NCBI RefSeq assembly: GCF_030696665.1
Contig: NZ_JAUYRV010000046.1
Coordinates: 434,001-498,000, forward strand
Length of the DNA stretch: 64,000 nt
Source of the DNA: Novosphingobium sp.
GTDB taxonomy: Bacteria; Pseudomonadota; Alphaproteobacteria; Sphingomonadales; Sphingomonadaceae
Reading direction: 5' to 3'
Shown: positions 62,091 to 64,000 of the stretch, one piece after another
Layout: each line of letters opens with the position of its first letter
Numbering within the stretch: position 1 is the stretch's first letter
Translations under genes and position numbers: made by a program
The notes under the pieces: generated by a model
What the model was told of the DNA's origin: nothing
Databases searched by the model: none
Seen by the model: only the letters and a program-made list of their open reading frames with translations

Positions 62091-63029
62091 TCAGTAGCCC
62101 AAAGAAAGATCGACTTGCGGCTGCAATGGTTCGCCACGGCGGAAGCGGGGTAGGTTTTCAAGGAAGCGCGTGACCGACCGTTCAAACATGCGCGTCTGCG
62201 CGCGGCCCGAAAGATGACTGGTGACATGCGCGTTGGGCACGCTCCACAGCGGATGCTCAGGCGGCAGGGGCTCTGGCGTCACCACATCAAGGAAGGCATG
62301 GCCCGGACGTCCCACGTTCAGCCCGGCGATCAGCGCTTCCTGATCCACCACGGCCCCACGCGCAACATTCACCAGCGTGGAACCGGGCTTCATCGCCGCA
62401 ATCTCTGCCGCGCCGATCATGCCGTCTGTCTCGGGCGTGGCGGGCACGGCCAGAACCACCCAATCAAACGTGCCAAGTAGCGCGCGCCATTCATCAGGCC
62501 CCAACGCCCCATCACCACCAGATCGCCGGACTTTGACCACATCTACATCAAAACCCTGCAGCATCCGATCCACCTGCTGCCCAATCGCACCATAGCCAAG
62601 GATCAGCGCCCGGCTCCCCGCCAGTTCCATTTTGCCCGGCGAATCCAGCAGCCATTCGTGCCGGTCCTGCGAACGCACAACCTCGCGGTAGCCCTTGGCC
62701 ACGGTGAGCATGCCCATCACGACGTATTCGGCAATAGTGATGGCGTTGATGCCGGTGCCGTTGGTCAGGATCACGCCCCGTTCACGCAGCACATCGAGCG
62801 GGAAGAAATCGACGCCAGAGTAGACCGAGTTGAGCCACTTCAGCTTCGTCGCCAGCCGGATCGCCTTGTCCATTCCGCCGGGCTGATAGAGGTCGAACCA
62901 GCCGATTTCGGCATGGGGCGCGAGTTCGAACAGTTCATCGGCACTGCGGAAAAACCGCGGCTCGATCCAATCGGGCAAGCGACCCTCAACCAACGGCGCG
63001 GCCATCGCATTCATCACTAGGACGGTCAT
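62091..63029 (-). CDS. D-isomer specific 2-hydroxyacid dehydrogenase
   Basis: 312 residues. Rossmann motif RALILGYGAIGQQVDRM, substrate-binding Arg in LVNVARGAVVDQEAL and the catalytic His in VTSHLSGRAQT. It reduces 2-oxo acids or oxidises D-2-hydroxy acids with NAD(P)H; substrate not assignable. Its start overlaps the RES-domain gene stop as ATGA; the 21-residue ORF extension is not needed. 164 bp separate it from the acetolactate-synthase-like gene, so a metabolic link is possible only by proximity. Confidence 0.88.
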   Translation of the reverse strand: MTVLVMNAMAAPLVEGRLPDWIEPRFFRSADELFELAPHAEIGWFDLYQPGGMDKAIRLATKLKWLNSVYSGVDFFPLDVLRERGVILTNGTGINAITIAEYVVMGMLTVAKGYREVVRSQDRHEWLLDSPGKMELAGSRALILGYGAIGQQVDRMLQGFDVDVVKVRRSGGDGALGPDEWRALLGTFDWVVLAVPATPETDGMIGAAEIAAMKPGSTLVNVARGAVVDQEALIAGLNVGRPGHAFLDVVTPEPLPPEHPLWSVPNAHVTSHLSGRAQTRMFERSVTRFLENLPRFRRGEPLQPQVDLSLGY

Positions 63030-63517
63030 CGATTTTGCTCTCCCGCTAGGTCGCCAGCAAATCTTTCCAGCATTGGTGGACGATGCATGCAATCATCGAA
63101 ACTGAATGGCCGGACGGCAAGCGGCGCTACGGTGGCAAATTCCGCATGAAGGGGGTTCATCAAAACCACGTCGGCCTCTGGCAAGACACGGGATCGTATA
63201 GCGATCAACAATGACCGCCCTGATACCAGCCATGCTTCAACTTCTTGCCTGATCTGCGCTTCATCAAATCCGTCCGGTAAACGTTCAGGAGCGCAGTTCA
63301 CATCGGTCCATCCAAGAATAAAGTCTGTTGGCCAATCTTCTCTGGACGCCGGGAGATAACGCAATGCTACTAAAACCGCGAGGCCTGCTTCCGACGCCAA
63401 TGAGATAACCGGGTAGCCGGGAGGACTGTAGCGCCCGCCAAATCGCCGTGCTCCTTCACCATCGAGCGCAGAGTGCTTTTCGCGTGTGACCCGCCAGAGT
63501 CTCAACCCAGCTTCCAC
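63026..63517 (-). CDS. RES-domain protein (NAD+-degrading toxin-like), orphan
   Basis: 163 residues. LRLWRVTREKHSALDGEGARRFGGRYSPPGYPVISLASE and a C-terminal LMNPLHAEF segment match the RES domain; RES toxins of Xre-RES modules cleave NAD+. The conserved Arg and Tyr residues of the N-terminal half are present. No Xre/DUF2384 antitoxin gene is next to it: the upstream gene is cysS, which it overlaps by 16 bp, and the downstream is a dehydrogenase. It may be domesticated, inactive, or controlled by a distant antitoxin. Confidence 0.8.
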   Translation of the reverse strand: MEAGLRLWRVTREKHSALDGEGARRFGGRYSPPGYPVISLASEAGLAVLVALRYLPASREDWPTDFILGWTDVNCAPERLPDGFDEAQIRQEVEAWLVSGRSLLIAIRSRVLPEADVVLMNPLHAEFATVAPLAVRPFSFDDCMHRPPMLERFAGDLAGEQNR

Positions 63518-64000
63518 TCCCAGCCCAAAGGATCGCCGTCCATCACGTCCACGCCCTTGGTGGCGAGTTCGTCGCGCAGGGCGTCTGAACGAGCGAAGTC
63601 CTTTTCGGCGCGTGCGGCTTTGCGAGCTTCGAGGGTGGCTTCGATTTCGGCGTCCTCGATCTCGACACCCTTCGGCCGCAGCCGCAATGCCGCACGTTCC
63701 AGCGTCAGCAAGCCCAAGCCCAGAACGGCGTCCATCGCCGCAAGCGCCGCAAGCTTTTCCGCCGGATCAACTTTCTTGAGCGCCAGAACTTCCTCGAACA
63801 CAGTCAGTGCAACCGGCGTGTTGAGATCATCCGACACGGCGGCATCGAAACGTTCGAGGAAGGGCGTGAAGCGCAGCCCCGGTTGCGCCTCGCCTTCGCC
63901 CGCACGCTCCTTCGACTGCCCCACGGCAATCAACATCCGCTTCAGCCGCGTCAGCGCCGCCGTCAGCCCGTCCCACGAAAACTCCAACTCGCTGCGGTAA
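63502..64000 (-). CDS. cysS: Cysteinyl-tRNA synthetase, 3' part only
   Basis: The C-terminal 165 codons, cut by the window edge; the reading frame is open upstream through YRSELEFSWDGLTAALTRLKRM. Later AVSDDLNTPVALTVFEEVLALKK and RKAARAEKDFARSDALRDELATKGVDVMDGDPLGWEWKLG are the CysRS C-terminal domain. The HIGH and KMSKS motifs lie outside. Stop at 63502-63504; it overlaps the RES gene. Confidence 0.92.
   Translation of the reverse strand, partial: YRSELEFSWDGLTAALTRLKRMLIAVGQSKERAGEGEAQPGLRFTPFLERFDAAVSDDLNTPVALTVFEEVLALKKVDPAEKLAALAAMDAVLGLGLLTLERAALRLRPKGVEIEDAEIEATLEARKAARAEKDFARSDALRDELATKGVDVMDGDPLGWEWKLG

Overview
The window is about 63% GC and reads as chromosome of a sphingomonad alphaproteobacterium (Novosphingobium/Sphingomonas type). 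This is inferred from gene content: an exosortase-A (XrtA) exopolysaccharide locus, a class I lysyl-tRNA synthetase, LOV/HWE-type sensor kinases, the rpmF-plsX-fabH-ihfA-merR block, and dense gene packing with many 1 or 4 bp stop/start overlaps. No rRNA, tRNA, CRISPR array, insertion sequence or prophage was found.

Bases 1-15975 hold an XrtA exopolysaccharide locus. On the minus strand, from the 5' end, run an export lipoprotein (Wza-like), a chain-length protein (Wzz-like), a tyrosine autokinase, an outer-membrane barrel, an ExeA-like ATPase, a polysaccharide deacetylase, a FemAB-like transferase, a glycosyltransferase and exosortase A, which runs off the left edge. A second minus-strand block encodes a PLP decarboxylase and an acyl-CoA ligase. 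Divergent from it are a FemAB/GNAT-like protein, an acyl carrier protein and two alpha/beta-hydrolase-like proteins. No PEP-CTERM substrate lies in the window.

Bases 16077-37817 are mixed housekeeping and accessory genes: trxB, a Tat-signal purine deaminase homologue, a tyrosine phosphatase, a blue-light LOV-HWE kinase with a single-domain response regulator, a thioesterase/M20 hydrolase pair, thiolase, a second kinase with a DUF4118 membrane domain, an M28 peptidase, ettA, an RcnB-like protein, a MarR regulator, a prolyl-4-hydroxylase-like enzyme, a DUF885 hydrolase, a DUF350/lipoprotein/ATP-grasp/K+-channel operon, and class I lysyl-tRNA synthetase.

Bases 38134-48439 hold a lone flagellin gene, a DinG-like helicase with a SixA-like phosphatase, the rpmF-plsX-fabH-ihfA-merR block, a MAPEG protein, a metallo-beta-lactamase-fold hydrolase, and an S24 repressor divergent from two small genes across a dyad-rich control region.

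Bases 48484-58542 are the most unusual part. Four chained minus-strand genes encode a five-heme c554-like cytochrome, a lipoprotein with two GlcG/HbpS domains, a large outer-membrane barrel, and a 1535-residue protein joining ten CXXCH heme sites to an LVIVD-type beta-propeller. The set looks like an envelope electron-transfer conduit of the porin-cytochrome kind, but with a composition I do not recognise as a described system. The right end carries an aldehyde dehydrogenase, an acetolactate-synthase-like enzyme, a 2-hydroxyacid dehydrogenase, an orphan RES-domain protein, and the 3' part of cysS.
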